NCBI GenBank assembly: GCA_001803705.1
Contig: MHDY01000111.1
Coordinates: forward strand, 8,544-22,032
Length of the DNA: 13,489 bases
Direction of reading: 5' to 3'
Origin: Nitrospirae bacterium GWC2_56_14
Lineage (GTDB): Bacteria > Nitrospirota > UBA9217
Shown here: one piece after another, positions 1-6,936 of the stretch
How the letters are laid out: each line of letters starts with the position of its first letter
How positions within the stretch are numbered: the first letter of the stretch is position 1
Translations under genes and position numbers: made by a program
The notes under the pieces: generated by a model
The model's input: the letters and a program-made list of their open reading frames with translations, nothing else
What the model was told of the DNA's origin: nothing
Databases searched by the model: none

Positions 1-1
1 G

Positions 2-745
2 AATCCTTTTAAAAAATATTCGCTCTATTACGGCCCCATGGAGCCTCCGATCCTGATCAAGGACCAGAACAAGCGGTGGATACCGACCAAGATCTGGCCG
101 AACAGCGTGGGCGGGATCAAAGAGACTGTTTTGCCGAAGCCGGGCCTTATCTTCCGCTGGCCCAAAGGCGAAACCCATGATGCCTATGCCCAGCTCGGGA
201 CCTTCAGCTTTTCGGGCGGGAACAATAATTACCTCGCCTGGCTCCAGGTGGAGCAGGTGGCCCATCCACTTGGGAAGTCGCGTTCCTGCGGGAGCTGCCA
301 CGATTCGGAAACCCAGGTCAGCCGCGTAACATGGCATTATTTCGACAACCAGGGCGCTGAGCCCTTCGATGGAATGCAGAGGGTTGTGGCGGACAAGAAC
401 GGCATTCACGTCAGGGAAATCAAAACGGTGTCTAAAATAGAGATCATGGAAGGCGGGAGGATCGAGAACTTTGCCGCATGGATGAAGCTGGGCGATATCT
501 GGAAGACGAGCGGTGATTTCTCGATCCCCAAGTCCGATGCCGCCAAATATCGGAATCTGGATAATGGCATACGCGATGCGCTTGTGCAGCTGGATGTGAT
601 CGACAGGAAGCTCAAGGCGCGGGAAGCGACGGGCGAGGAAGTGAAGAAGCTGCGAAGAAGATGGAAAGAGGCGAAGGCTGCGGCGATGCATGACCCCGCG
701 ACCGCCGGCGTGCTGATACTAGAAGCGGCCGGGTTCCAGATGTGA
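2..745 (+). CDS. C-terminal part of a c-type (probably multiheme) cytochrome, 5' partial
   Basis: The frame is open to the left window edge. The first ATG (38) has no Shine-Dalgarno sequence, and in-frame sequence before it reads like normal protein, so the true start lies outside. About 248 residues are visible. One haem c motif, CGSCH (CxxCH), is encoded at 287-301: the two cysteines would hold haem covalently and the His is an axial ligand. Several other His residues (e.g. in THDAY and VAHPLG) could supply the second ligand. No transmembrane segment is visible. The last ~70 residues are rich in Lys, Arg, Glu and Ala and look like charged helix or coiled coil. By family knowledge it would act in periplasmic electron transfer; more haem motifs may lie upstream. 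The CxxCH is directly seen; the multiheme label is inference. No specific family was recognised. Confidence 0.7.
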   Translation, partial: NPFKKYSLYYGPMEPPILIKDQNKRWIPTKIWPNSVGGIKETVLPKPGLIFRWPKGETHDAYAQLGTFSFSGGNNNYLAWLQVEQVAHPLGKSRSCGSCHDSETQVSRVTWHYFDNQGAEPFDGMQRVVADKNGIHVREIKTVSKIEIMEGGRIENFAAWMKLGDIWKTSGDFSIPKSDAAKYRNLDNGIRDALVQLDVIDRKLKAREATGEEVKKLRRRWKEAKAAAMHDPATAGVLILEAAGFQM

Positions 746-771
746 TATGCTTTTGAAGTGTCTTTAAAGCC

Positions 772-859
772 GTCTTTGCGAGCAGAGCGAAGCAATCCCG
801 CAGCTTTTAGTAAAGGCAAAGCGACATTGCCGCGTCGCTTCGTTTCTCGCAATGACGGC
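772..859. repeat. Dispersed imperfect palindromic repeat, copy 1
   Basis: An 88 bp element whose left arm (GTCTTTGCGAGC...GCGAAGCAATC) and right arm (ATTGCCGCGTCGCTT...CTCGCAATGACGGC) are imperfect inverted repeats. The same arms occur at 2824-2913 around a different centre. It lies 26 bp after the cytochrome stop and 28 bp before the nitroreductase start. It resembles the palindromic intergenic repeats scattered through many bacterial genomes (from memory; no search run). The RNA could fold into a long hairpin and end or stabilise the upstream transcript, but there is no T-tract, so a terminator role is not claimed. It contains an ATG at 852 in frame with the next gene. Confidence 0.8.
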
Positions 860-887
860 TAAGCAGGATCTCTTAAAGGGGCTTTTC

Positions 888-1484
888 ATGGCAGACGTTC
901 CAAATATGTCAAAATTTCGCAAACCGGGCCACGACATTTCTCCAATCTTCATCAACCGCTGGTCCCCGCGTGCCATGTCGGGCGAGGAAATAAGCAAAGA
1001 GGAGCTTATGCGTCTCTTCGAAGCAGCGCGGTGGGCGCCGTCGTCCTTTAACAACCAGCCCTGGCGGTTTCTCTATGCCATGCGAAACACGGGACATTGG
1101 GAGAAGTTCTTCGGCCTCCTGTCCGTGAACAATCAGTCCTGGTGCAAGAATGCGGCAGCGCTGATCGTCACGGTCTCGAAAAAGACCTTCGATTTTAACG
1201 GCAAGCCGGCACGCACCCATTCGCATGATACCGGAGCAGCATGGGTAAGCCTGGCGCTCCAGGGTTCCTTCATGGGCCTCGTGGTGCATGGCATGCAGGG
1301 TTTCGACTATGACCGCGCAAAGACGGAGCTTTTGGTCAGTGACGAGCATCAGGTCGAAGCGATGATCGCGGTGGGGCGGCCAGGCAATAAGTACGATCTT
1401 CCGTTCGCCCTGGAGCAGCGGGAGTTCCCTTCGGACAGAAGGAAGCTTGAAGAGATCGTTTTCGAAGGCGGATTCGCGAAATGA
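888..1484 (+). CDS. Nitroreductase family protein (FMN-dependent NAD(P)H oxidoreductase)
   Basis: A 198-residue protein of the nitroreductase fold, which binds FMN and passes electrons from NAD(P)H to nitroaromatics, quinones or flavins; the true substrate cannot be read from sequence. Seen: the N-terminal FMN phosphate-binding motif RWSPRAM (24-30), the substrate/FMN motif PSSFNNQPWRF (51-61), a central helix DTGAAWVSLALQG, and the C-terminal AVGRPG. Length is normal for the family. The start at 888 is chosen because AAAGGGG stands about 6 nt upstream; a longer frame from 852 begins inside the palindromic repeat and has no ribosome site. No membrane segment or signal peptide, so cytosolic. 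Its stop overlaps the start of the TRIC gene (ATGA), suggesting coupled translation. Confidence 0.87.
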   Translation: MADVPNMSKFRKPGHDISPIFINRWSPRAMSGEEISKEELMRLFEAARWAPSSFNNQPWRFLYAMRNTGHWEKFFGLLSVNNQSWCKNAAALIVTVSKKTFDFNGKPARTHSHDTGAAWVSLALQGSFMGLVVHGMQGFDYDRAKTELLVSDEHQVEAMIAVGRPGNKYDLPFALEQREFPSDRRKLEEIVFEGGFAK

Positions 1485-2101
1485 TCCCGATGAACACGGT
1501 CATCAAGACCATCGAGGTCATCGGGACCTTCGCTTTCGCGCTGTCGGGCATCATCGAAGCGCGCAAGAAGGGCATGGACATCGTCGGTGTTTACGCCGTG
1601 GCCATGATCACGGCTTTCGGCGGCGGCACGCTCCGGGACTTCATCCTGGACCGGCACCCGCTGTTCTGGGTCGAGCATTACTGGTATCCCGTCATCTTTC
1701 TGGCCCTGTCCCTGCTCGGCGGGTTCATTACGAAACAGGTGACGGAGCACGGGAAGGCCATGTCCCTGGTACTGCTGCTCGATGCGCTGGGGCTCGGTCT
1801 GTTCAGCGCCACAGGCGCCTCGCTCGCCCATGCGGCGGGGCTGCATCCCTTTATCGCAGTGCTCTTGGGCGTCACCACCGGAGTCTTCGGAGGCGTATTG
1901 CGGGACATTATCTGCAACGAGATACCCGCGGTATTCCAGCGGACTGAGCTGTATGCGACCTGCGCCTTTGCCGGGGCCTGGTGTTACCTGGCCGTGATGC
2001 AGGCGACGGGGAACGACGTCCTGGCCGCCATTGTCTGCATCTCTGTTACATTTGTGTTGCGGATGCTTGCGATCCGATATAAGATCAGATTGCCGATCTA
2101 A
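1481..2101 (+). CDS. TRIC/UPF0126-family membrane protein (trimeric intracellular cation channel homologue)
   Basis: A 206-residue, strongly hydrophobic inner-membrane protein with about six to seven predicted helices. It is built of two homologous halves, each with the family signature: AFGGGTLRD near residues 46-54 and GVFGGVLRD in the second half. This doubled GG-x-LRD pattern marks the bacterial UPF0126 (YadS/YicG) family, related to animal TRIC channels; some prokaryotic members are shown to conduct K+, while the family was long labelled glycine transporter by domain databases. Its first ATG overlaps the nitroreductase stop by 4 nt; a second ATG nine bases on (1490) is an alternative start. 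The two genes look co-transcribed, but no functional link is obvious. Confidence 0.88.
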   Translation: MIPMNTVIKTIEVIGTFAFALSGIIEARKKGMDIVGVYAVAMITAFGGGTLRDFILDRHPLFWVEHYWYPVIFLALSLLGGFITKQVTEHGKAMSLVLLLDALGLGLFSATGASLAHAAGLHPFIAVLLGVTTGVFGGVLRDIICNEIPAVFQRTELYATCAFAGAWCYLAVMQATGNDVLAAIVCISVTFVLRMLAIRYKIRLPI

Positions 2102-2162
2102 GCACAAAAGAAATACACGAAGCCATCGCTGGAGACGGTCCTCCGCAAAGCGATCATCTGAG

Positions 2163-2190
2163 CGGATCGTGCCCTGCCCCGGGCGATCCG
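2163..2190. repeat. Short inverted repeat (hairpin) in leader of 2219 gene
   Basis: CGGATCG (2163-2169) and CGATCCG (2184-2190) form a perfect 7 bp stem with a 14-base loop, 28 bp before the next start codon and 12 bp before its ribosome site. There is no following T-run, so it is not a typical intrinsic terminator; it may be a weak terminator, an operator or chance. Confidence 0.4.
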
Positions 2191-2218
2191 GGATAAAGAG
2201 CAGGAGAGGGTACGCAGC

Positions 2219-2755
2219 ATGTTATCCAAATACAGGAGCATGGTCAGTAAATCCTACGGGTGGAACGTTGCGCTGACCTGCGGTCATTGCAAAGCGAGCG
2301 TGATGCCGCGCTATGAGGGACGGTCGTTGCATATGGCGACGGGCGCAGGTGATGCGACGGTCTTTGCCAAGCTCGCCTGCCCGGCCTGCGGACAGCGGCT
2401 GATCGATGAACCGGTCCGCAAGCTTGCCGGCCTTTATACGGAGGTCCCGCTTTCCGCACAAAACCACAGGATCATCAAACAATTCATTGCCGGCCTGGTC
2501 ATCGTGCCTGCAGCATTTGCCTTTGTGCTCTTTATGGGTCTGCAGATGGGGTGGTGGAGAAACAATGCATTCGGGCTTCTGGTGCTTTCGGCTGCAATGA
2601 TCCCCCTGCTGGTCATGCTGAAGAATTACCGGATCGCCATGCTGCGGTCTGTATGTGTGTGCGGAAAACCCGCATACCGGTTCTTGGGGATAGTGCAGGG
2701 AACCTGCTGCTATTGTTGTTCATCCTGCGGACAATTGCTACGGCTGCAGGAGTAG
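2219..2755 (+). CDS. Membrane protein with cysteine-rich zinc-ribbon-like ends, function unknown
   Basis: A 178-residue protein that I do not recognise. The N-terminal domain has CGHC (21-24) and CPAC (54-57), a spacing typical of a zinc ribbon. Two hydrophobic helices follow (about 88-108 and 117-134), with a short WWRNN turn between them. The C-terminal tail carries seven cysteines: CVC (146-148) and CCYCCSSC (163-170), which could form a second metal site or disulfides. With two helices, both cysteine-rich ends should face the same side, most likely the cytosol. The start is fixed by GGAGAGGG at 2203-2210, 8 nt before the ATG. It stands alone, 117 bp after the TRIC gene and 206 bp before aroF. 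Metal binding is inferred from cysteine spacing only. Confidence 0.75.
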   Translation: MLSKYRSMVSKSYGWNVALTCGHCKASVMPRYEGRSLHMATGAGDATVFAKLACPACGQRLIDEPVRKLAGLYTEVPLSAQNHRIIKQFIAGLVIVPAAFAFVLFMGLQMGWWRNNAFGLLVLSAAMIPLLVMLKNYRIAMLRSVCVCGKPAYRFLGIVQGTCCYCCSSCGQLLRLQE

Positions 2756-2823
2756 CCCGCGTCGCCGATACCGGAGAATGAAGACCGTATGGAAATGATG
2801 CTTCGTTAAAAGTCAGGAACGCT

Positions 2824-2913
2824 GTCTTTGCGAGCGTAGCGAAGCAATCTCGTAGTTTACATGGCCCTGAAAAATCGAGATTGCCGCGTCGCTTTGCTCC
2901 TCGCAATGACGGC
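2824..2913. repeat. Dispersed imperfect palindromic repeat, copy 2
   Basis: A 90 bp element with the same arms as 772-859. In this copy the inner stem is cleaner: CAATCTCG (2845-2852) pairs perfectly with CGAGATTG (2876-2883) across a 23-base loop. It fills the middle of the 206 bp gap between the membrane protein and aroF. The aroF frame stays open upstream through its right arm to a TTG at 2881, but that start has no ribosome site. The rest of the gap (2756-2823 and 2914-2961) shows no gene, promoter or terminator that I can support. Confidence 0.8.
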
Positions 2914-2961
2914 AGTGGGATACAGTGCAGGCTCATCAAAAGAACAGACAGGAGTTTTCGC

Positions 2962-3984
2962 ATGCTTATTGTAATGCATCATTGGGCCACATCCAAAGAT
3001 GTTGCCCAGGTTAAAAAGACCATTTCCTCCATGGGGCTCAAGCCGGTGGCCATTCCCGGCGCTGCCCGTACGGCCATCGGCGTCATCGGGAACCAGGGCA
3101 GGGTGAACGACGCACCGCTTCGGGACATCAAGGCGGTCATGGAGATCATTCACGTAACCAAACCCTATAAGCTCGTGAGCCGGGATTTTCATCCTGCCGA
3201 TACGGTCGTTCAACTCGGGAAAAAGGTCAAGGTGGGCGGCACATCGCCTTTTCTCGTGATCGCCGGTCCCTGCGCGGTCGAAAGCAGGAAACAGCTGATG
3301 AAGACCGCGCGTTTTCTCAAAAAGACCGGGGTGCCGGTCCTCCGCGGCGGGGCGTACAAACCGAGAACGAGTCCGCACAGCTTCCAGGGGATGCGCGAAG
3401 CCGGTCTTGTGCTGCTTGATGAGGTGAGGAAGGAAACCGGGCTTCTGGTCGTAACCGAGGTGGTAAGCCCCGAGCATGTGGGCATTGTTGCAGAGCATGT
3501 CGATATCCTTCAGGTCGGCGCGCGGAACATGCAGAACTTCGACTTGCTGACCGAGGTCGGCAGGATCAAAAAGCCGGTCATTCTGAAGCGGGGGCTTTCC
3601 GCCACGGTCGAGGAGTGGCTGGGCTCGGCGGAGTATATCCTCCTGGGCGGCAATCCGAACGTCGTGCTTTGCGAGCGGGGCATTCGCACCTTCGAGACCG
3701 CTACCCGGAACACTGCGGACCTGGCGATCATCCCGCTGGTACGGGGCATGTCGCATTTACCGGTCATCTTCGACCCGAGCCATGCCACGGGCAAACGGCC
3801 GCTGGTCGCGCCCATGGCGCTGGCCTCGATCGTGGCCGGCGCGCAGGGCGCCATGATCGAGATTCACCCCGAACCGGAACGGGCGCTTTCCGATGGCCCC
3901 CAGTCGCTTCATTTCAAGGAATTCGAGAAGCTCAGGGCGAAGATCAGGAGCCTTGATGGGTTTGTAAGGAAGCACCTCGCATGA
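2962..3984 (+). CDS. aroF: 3-deoxy-7-phosphoheptulonate (DAHP) synthase, type I-beta with N-terminal ferredoxin-like domain
   Basis: Catalyses the first step of the shikimate pathway, condensing phosphoenolpyruvate with erythrose 4-phosphate in the cytosol to feed aromatic amino acid synthesis. The 340-residue length matches the Thermotoga-type enzyme (about 338). Residues 1-70 form the ferredoxin-like/ACT-like domain, which in that enzyme gives tyrosine or phenylalanine feedback control; the TIM barrel follows. Visible motifs: KPYKLVSRDFHP, AGPCAVES, LRGGAYKPRTSP (PEP phosphate site), QVGARNMQN, LKRG, CERGIRTFE, FDPSHATG and EIHPEPERALSDGPQSL, including the Cys, His, Glu and Asp metal ligands. 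The ATG at 2962 has GGAG at 2951-2954, 7 nt upstream; an upstream TTG frame lies in the palindromic repeat. No other aro gene is adjacent; clpS follows on the same strand. Confidence 0.95.
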   Translation: MLIVMHHWATSKDVAQVKKTISSMGLKPVAIPGAARTAIGVIGNQGRVNDAPLRDIKAVMEIIHVTKPYKLVSRDFHPADTVVQLGKKVKVGGTSPFLVIAGPCAVESRKQLMKTARFLKKTGVPVLRGGAYKPRTSPHSFQGMREAGLVLLDEVRKETGLLVVTEVVSPEHVGIVAEHVDILQVGARNMQNFDLLTEVGRIKKPVILKRGLSATVEEWLGSAEYILLGGNPNVVLCERGIRTFETATRNTADLAIIPLVRGMSHLPVIFDPSHATGKRPLVAPMALASIVAGAQGAMIEIHPEPERALSDGPQSLHFKEFEKLRAKIRSLDGFVRKHLA

Positions 3985-4000
3985 TCCTGAAAAAGGCAGG

Positions 4001-4034
4001 TAACCGCGAATTTCGCGAATGAACACCAATGAAG
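4001..4034. repeat. Possible remnant of a dispersed CGCGAAT/GAACAC-type repeat
   Basis: The stretch after the aroF stop contains CCGCGAA, TTCGCGAATG and AACACCAATGAA in series, with a near-palindrome CGCGAATTTCGCG at 4005-4017. It recalls the ACGAATGAACACGAAT-like intergenic repeats that recur in many genomes, and its reverse strand reads as the tell-tale peptide FIREIRG. This is memory-based pattern recognition from one short copy. It matters because the upstream candidate clpS start (4019) falls inside it. Confidence 0.35.
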
Positions 4035-4069
4035 CCTTCAAAGTCAGGTTCGAGGAGAAGAAGGAAGTG

Positions 4070-4363
4070 ATGGCTGCGCTTCCCTTGACACGACCCGGGA
4101 CAGTTCCGGTCGCCGACCGGCAGACGATGCTTGTCCCGCTCTATAAGGTCCTGCTGCATAATGACGATCATAACTCGATGGAGCACGTTGTGCGGGTCCT
4201 CTTGCGAGTGTTCAAATTCGACAAAAAACGCTGCGAACAGATCATGCTGGAGACCCACAACCAGGGCGTGGCGCTGTGCACGGTCGAGCCGCTCGAACAG
4301 GCCGAACATCATCGGGACCAGCTGCGGTCCTTTTCCCTGATCTCAACAATCGAGCCTGAATGA
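4070..4363 (+). CDS. clpS: ATP-dependent Clp protease adaptor ClpS
   Basis: ClpS binds proteins with destabilising N-terminal residues (Leu, Phe, Tyr, Trp) and hands them to ClpA for ClpP degradation in the cytosol. Seen from this start (97 residues): the conserved YKVLLHNDDHNSMEHVV block with the pocket residues N31, D32, D33 and M37, and the later ETHNQGVALCTVEP block with H63, in the same order as E. coli ClpS, plus a variable N-terminal tail that would enter ClpA. The start is uncertain: ATG at 4070 follows AAGGA at 4061-4065, whereas an in-frame ATG at 4019 (114 residues) has no ribosome site and lies in repeat-like DNA. clpA is not adjacent. It sits between aroF and ykgJ, probably in one transcript. 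Confidence 0.92.
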   Translation: MAALPLTRPGTVPVADRQTMLVPLYKVLLHNDDHNSMEHVVRVLLRVFKFDKKRCEQIMLETHNQGVALCTVEPLEQAEHHRDQLRSFSLISTIEPE

Positions 4364-4376
4364 ACCGGAGCGTTGC

Positions 4377-4640
4377 TTGAATATCCAATCATGCCGCATC
4401 GGATGCGGTGCCTGCTGCATTGCTCCCTCGATTTCGTCGGTCATTCCCGGAATGCCGGATGGCAAGCCCGCAGGCGTTCGTTGTATCCAGCTTACCCTTG
4501 ATAACCGGTGCATGCTTTTCAACGAGCCCGGACGTCCGCTGGTCTGCACCGATTATTCCCCGACGGAAGAGTTCTGCGGCACCACGCAGCATGATGCCAT
4601 GAAAAACCTGCAGGAGCTGGAATTGCTGACGAGCGCATAG
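4377..4640 (+). CDS. ykgJ: YkgJ family cysteine-cluster protein
   Basis: An 87-residue small cytosolic protein with eight cysteines: C6, C10, C13 and C14 in CRIGCGACC, then C36, C45, C57 and C67. The stretch APSISSVIPGMPDGKPAG and the CIQL and EFCG motifs match E. coli YkgJ closely from memory. The family is predicted to bind a metal, zinc or an Fe-S cluster; the biochemical role is not established. It begins with TTG at 4377, supported by GGAG at 4367-4370, 6 nt upstream; no better ATG exists before the first cysteine. It follows the clpS stop by 13 nt and is probably translated from the same mRNA. The following 146 bp up to the convergent baeR gene has no gene that I can support and no clear terminator. 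Confidence 0.9.
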   Translation: MNIQSCRIGCGACCIAPSISSVIPGMPDGKPAGVRCIQLTLDNRCMLFNEPGRPLVCTDYSPTEEFCGTTQHDAMKNLQELELLTSA

Positions 4641-4786
4641 TGGACGTGCGTATTGTTGAGCTTCTGCAGCAGAATTCGGTCGTTTGTACAAGGACATCCC
4701 GGACACAACGTCACCAAGATGTGCCCTGGGTCGATCGGCTCATTCTCTGTTGAATCGTGTCAAATAAGAAGGGGATTCCTTAATGA

Positions 4787-5461
4787 CTAAGACTCCGGCT
4801 CGAATTTATAACCAACGCCGTAGACCGAATGAATGAAGGTTGCCGTGGGATCGGCGGACTCGATCTTTCTTCTTAATTTCTTGATGTGGCTGTCAACGGT
4901 GCGGTCGCTTACGAAGCGGTCATCTCGATACATTTTATCCATGATCTGCTGGCGTCCGTAAATACGCCCCGGACTCCCGACGAGGAGCTGCAATATCTTG
5001 AATTCGACAGCTGTGAGTCCCAGGTCTCGGCCATGCAGTGTCGCCTGGTAGCGGTCTTCGTCGAGAACCAGCCCCTGTGCCTGCACGGTGTGTCCATCAA
5101 AAGCGCGGCGCAGAACAGCCTTGACCCGCGCCACTACTTCGCGCGGGCTGAAAGGCTTGCAGATGTAGTCGTCCGCACCGAGCTCAAGTCCGAGCAAACG
5201 ATCGATCTCCTCGACCCTGGCTGTCACCATAATGATAGGGACGCGGGAAAAGGTCCTGATGTCCTTGCAAATGTCCATGCCGTCGCGTCCCGGCAGCATC
5301 AGGTCCAGGAGGATGATGTCCGGCATGTGCTCCCGTACCCAAGGCACGACCTCCGTTCCATTCTCCAGCAGAACGGATTCGAAGCCTGATGCCTTCAGGT
5401 AGTCGGAGAGAACATTCGCCAGTTTCGGCTCGTCCTCAACAATAAGGACCTTCCCGCTCAC
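4787..5461 (-). CDS. baeR: BaeR-like OmpR/PhoB-family response regulator
   Basis: A 224-residue transcription factor, partner of the BaeS-like kinase. The receiver domain (about 1-118) has the acidic pair D10/E11, phospho-acceptor D53 in ILLDLMLPGRDG, T80 and K102. The stretch ARVEEIDRLLGLELGADDYICKP followed by SPREVVARVK is nearly the same as E. coli BaeR. The C-terminal winged helix (about 125-222) carries LTAVEFKIL, the recognition region DRTVDSHIKKLRRKIE and VYGVGYKFEPE. It starts with GTG at 5461, overlapping the baeS stop by 4 nt (GTGA), so translation is probably coupled. In E. coli BaeR activates mdtABCD, acrD and spy after envelope damage. Here the divergent efflux operon, preceded by a BaeR-box-like site, is the obvious target; that link is inference. 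Confidence 0.92.
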   Translation of the reverse strand: MSGKVLIVEDEPKLANVLSDYLKASGFESVLLENGTEVVPWVREHMPDIILLDLMLPGRDGMDICKDIRTFSRVPIIMVTARVEEIDRLLGLELGADDYICKPFSPREVVARVKAVLRRAFDGHTVQAQGLVLDEDRYQATLHGRDLGLTAVEFKILQLLVGSPGRIYGRQQIMDKMYRDDRFVSDRTVDSHIKKLRRKIESADPTATFIHSVYGVGYKFEPES

Positions 5462-6849
5462 GCGCTCCTCCTGCTGATTGGCAACGTGATCCTGATCAGC
5501 AACCCGCCCAGCTGCGACTGATGTGCCGAGATGGTCCCTTCATGGGCCTCGACGATATTCTTGCATATGGCCAGACCGAGACCGGCGCCCCCTGACGTTC
5601 TGCTCCTGGAGCCTTCGACCCGATAGAGGCGTTCGAACAGTCGGTTTAAGTCCTTCTCCGGCACCCCCGGCGCCGAGTCCTGCAGCTCAACGATGACCTG
5701 CTCTTCGCTCTGCGCCAGACCGACTGCAAGGCTGCCTCCCGAAGTAGTGTATCTCAGGGAGTTCTCGAACAGATTCGCGAAAAGCTGATTCAAGCGCTCC
5801 CGGTCAGCGAAAACGGTGACCTCTTTGTCCTTAGGAACATCATTCGTTAGAGCGATCCCCTTTCGAGTAAATTCGGCCTTGTAAGATTTCAAGGAATCTC
5901 CGAGCGCTTCGACCAGATCAAGATTTTCCTTCCGGAAGGTCAATGCTCCGATATCGTATAGGGAAAGCAGGTAGAGGTCTTCCACAAGCCGGTTGAGGCG
6001 AAGCACCTCTGCGTGGAGCGAACGGATCGTCTCCGGAGCAACAGAACGTATTCCGTCCAGGAGGGCCTCAATTTCGCCCCGCAATATGGCAATAGGGGTC
6101 CGCAGCTCATGGGAGATATCGGCGATCCATTGGCGTCTGTCTTTCTCATGCTTTTCCAGAATCAAAGCCATATTATTGAAGTCCCGGGCAAGCTGCCCCA
6201 GCTCATCCGAGGAAGTGAGGGCGATACGGGTGGTATATTTGCCCAAAGAAATGTCATGGGTAGCCTGTGCCATGGCACGGATGGGCTTTACAAGCCGTCT
6301 CGCGAGTGGCAGCGATATCAAAACGACGACCAGGACCATCCCCACTGCAGCGAAGGCAAGGGTGAGTTTTTGCTGACTCAGGAAATGGACCTGCACTGGA
6401 TGCAAGAAATGCTTTAGCGATAAAAGACCGGCATATCCCACGACCTTTCCATTCGCAGAGATCGGCAGGAAGTTCACCTCCTCATCTCTGGGATAAGAAC
6501 CGAAGACGGTTTTTTTGTTAGCATCTAAAATGACGAGCGGACCGTTGCTGTGGTGAACATCCGATGAGGAGGCAGCAGGTCGCCCCGCTTCGCGCTCAGA
6601 CGCAGTCCTGATTTCCCGTAAGTCCCACTGTGGCGGCGAAGTCTTCAGAAAATCCCAGCTTCTCTTTTCCTCATACACCCTTCCTAATTCAACTATTACC
6701 TGCTCCAGCCTGGCCTGACCCATCTTGCCGAGGTACTGGATAAATCCCCGGTTTATGCTCCACTGCATGATCAAAAGCAGCGTGAGTATCGCAAGGCCTG
6801 TTGCGGTCAGTATGGATAGAATAAGACGGTAGGTTATGCTGATCTTCAT
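5458..6849 (-). CDS. baeS: BaeS-like membrane sensor histidine kinase
   Basis: A 463-residue inner-membrane kinase that would sense envelope stress and phosphorylate the BaeR-like regulator. Order: TM1 (about 9-30), periplasmic sensor (31-160), TM2 (about 162-183), HAMP (184-238), dimerisation/phospho-acceptor domain with DISHELRTP and H247, and an ATPase domain with N-box FENSLRY (N363), DSAPG (D391) and GLGLA (423-427). The motifs GFIQYL near residue 35, LYRVEGSRSRTSGGAGLGLAI and NIVEAHEGTISAHQS parallel E. coli BaeS, which supports orthology rather than a generic kinase. The periplasmic part is divergent, so its signal may differ. The ATG at 6849 has GAGGGGG about 11 nt upstream, a slightly long spacing, and a matching sigma70 promoter. 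Confidence 0.92.
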   Translation of the reverse strand: MKISITYRLILSILTATGLAILTLLLIMQWSINRGFIQYLGKMGQARLEQVIVELGRVYEEKRSWDFLKTSPPQWDLREIRTASEREAGRPAASSSDVHHSNGPLVILDANKKTVFGSYPRDEEVNFLPISANGKVVGYAGLLSLKHFLHPVQVHFLSQQKLTLAFAAVGMVLVVVLISLPLARRLVKPIRAMAQATHDISLGKYTTRIALTSSDELGQLARDFNNMALILEKHEKDRRQWIADISHELRTPIAILRGEIEALLDGIRSVAPETIRSLHAEVLRLNRLVEDLYLLSLYDIGALTFRKENLDLVEALGDSLKSYKAEFTRKGIALTNDVPKDKEVTVFADRERLNQLFANLFENSLRYTTSGGSLAVGLAQSEEQVIVELQDSAPGVPEKDLNRLFERLYRVEGSRSRTSGGAGLGLAICKNIVEAHEGTISAHQSQLGGLLIRITLPISRRSA

Positions 6850-6876
6850 CGTGTCTTTGCGCCCCCTCTATGCATT

Positions 6877-6905
6877 AGTCTATTTCTCCCAGGCGAAATG
6901 GTCAA
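6877..6905 (-). promoter_or_regulatory. Predicted sigma70 promoter of baeSR
   Basis: On the - strand, TTGACC (-35, 6905-6900) and TAGACT (-10, 6882-6877) are separated by exactly 17 bases. Transcription would begin near 6870, giving a leader of about 20 nt before the baeS ATG at 6849. The spacer contains a TTTCTCC (+ strand, 6883-6889) that matches the left half of the BaeR box, so feedback control is possible but unproven. Confidence 0.6.
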
Positions 6906-6936
6906 GAAAAAAACTGACATAGTGGCGTGTTTTCAC

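Noticed and set aside
852..887. In-frame upstream start (ATG 852) for the nitroreductase
   Set aside because: It lies in the palindromic repeat and has no ribosome site; ATG 888 has AAAGGGG at good spacing and starts a normal-length protein.
1349..2107. A 252-codon open frame on the - strand opposite the TRIC gene
   Set aside because: Low-complexity Arg/Asp/Gln/Gly-rich product opposite a clear membrane protein gene; typical of high-GC shadow frames.
2881..2961. In-frame upstream TTG start for DAHP synthase
   Set aside because: It lies in the palindromic repeat; the family N-terminus begins at the ATG at 2962, which has GGAG upstream.
2857..3756. A 299-codon open frame on the - strand opposite aroF
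   Set aside because: It is a shadow of the strongly conserved aroF gene; its N-terminus comes from the palindromic repeat and it has no recognisable domain.
4662..4674. TTCTG-CAG-CAGAA hairpin after ykgJ as a terminator
   Set aside because: Only a 5 bp stem without a T-tract; a chance palindrome is as likely.
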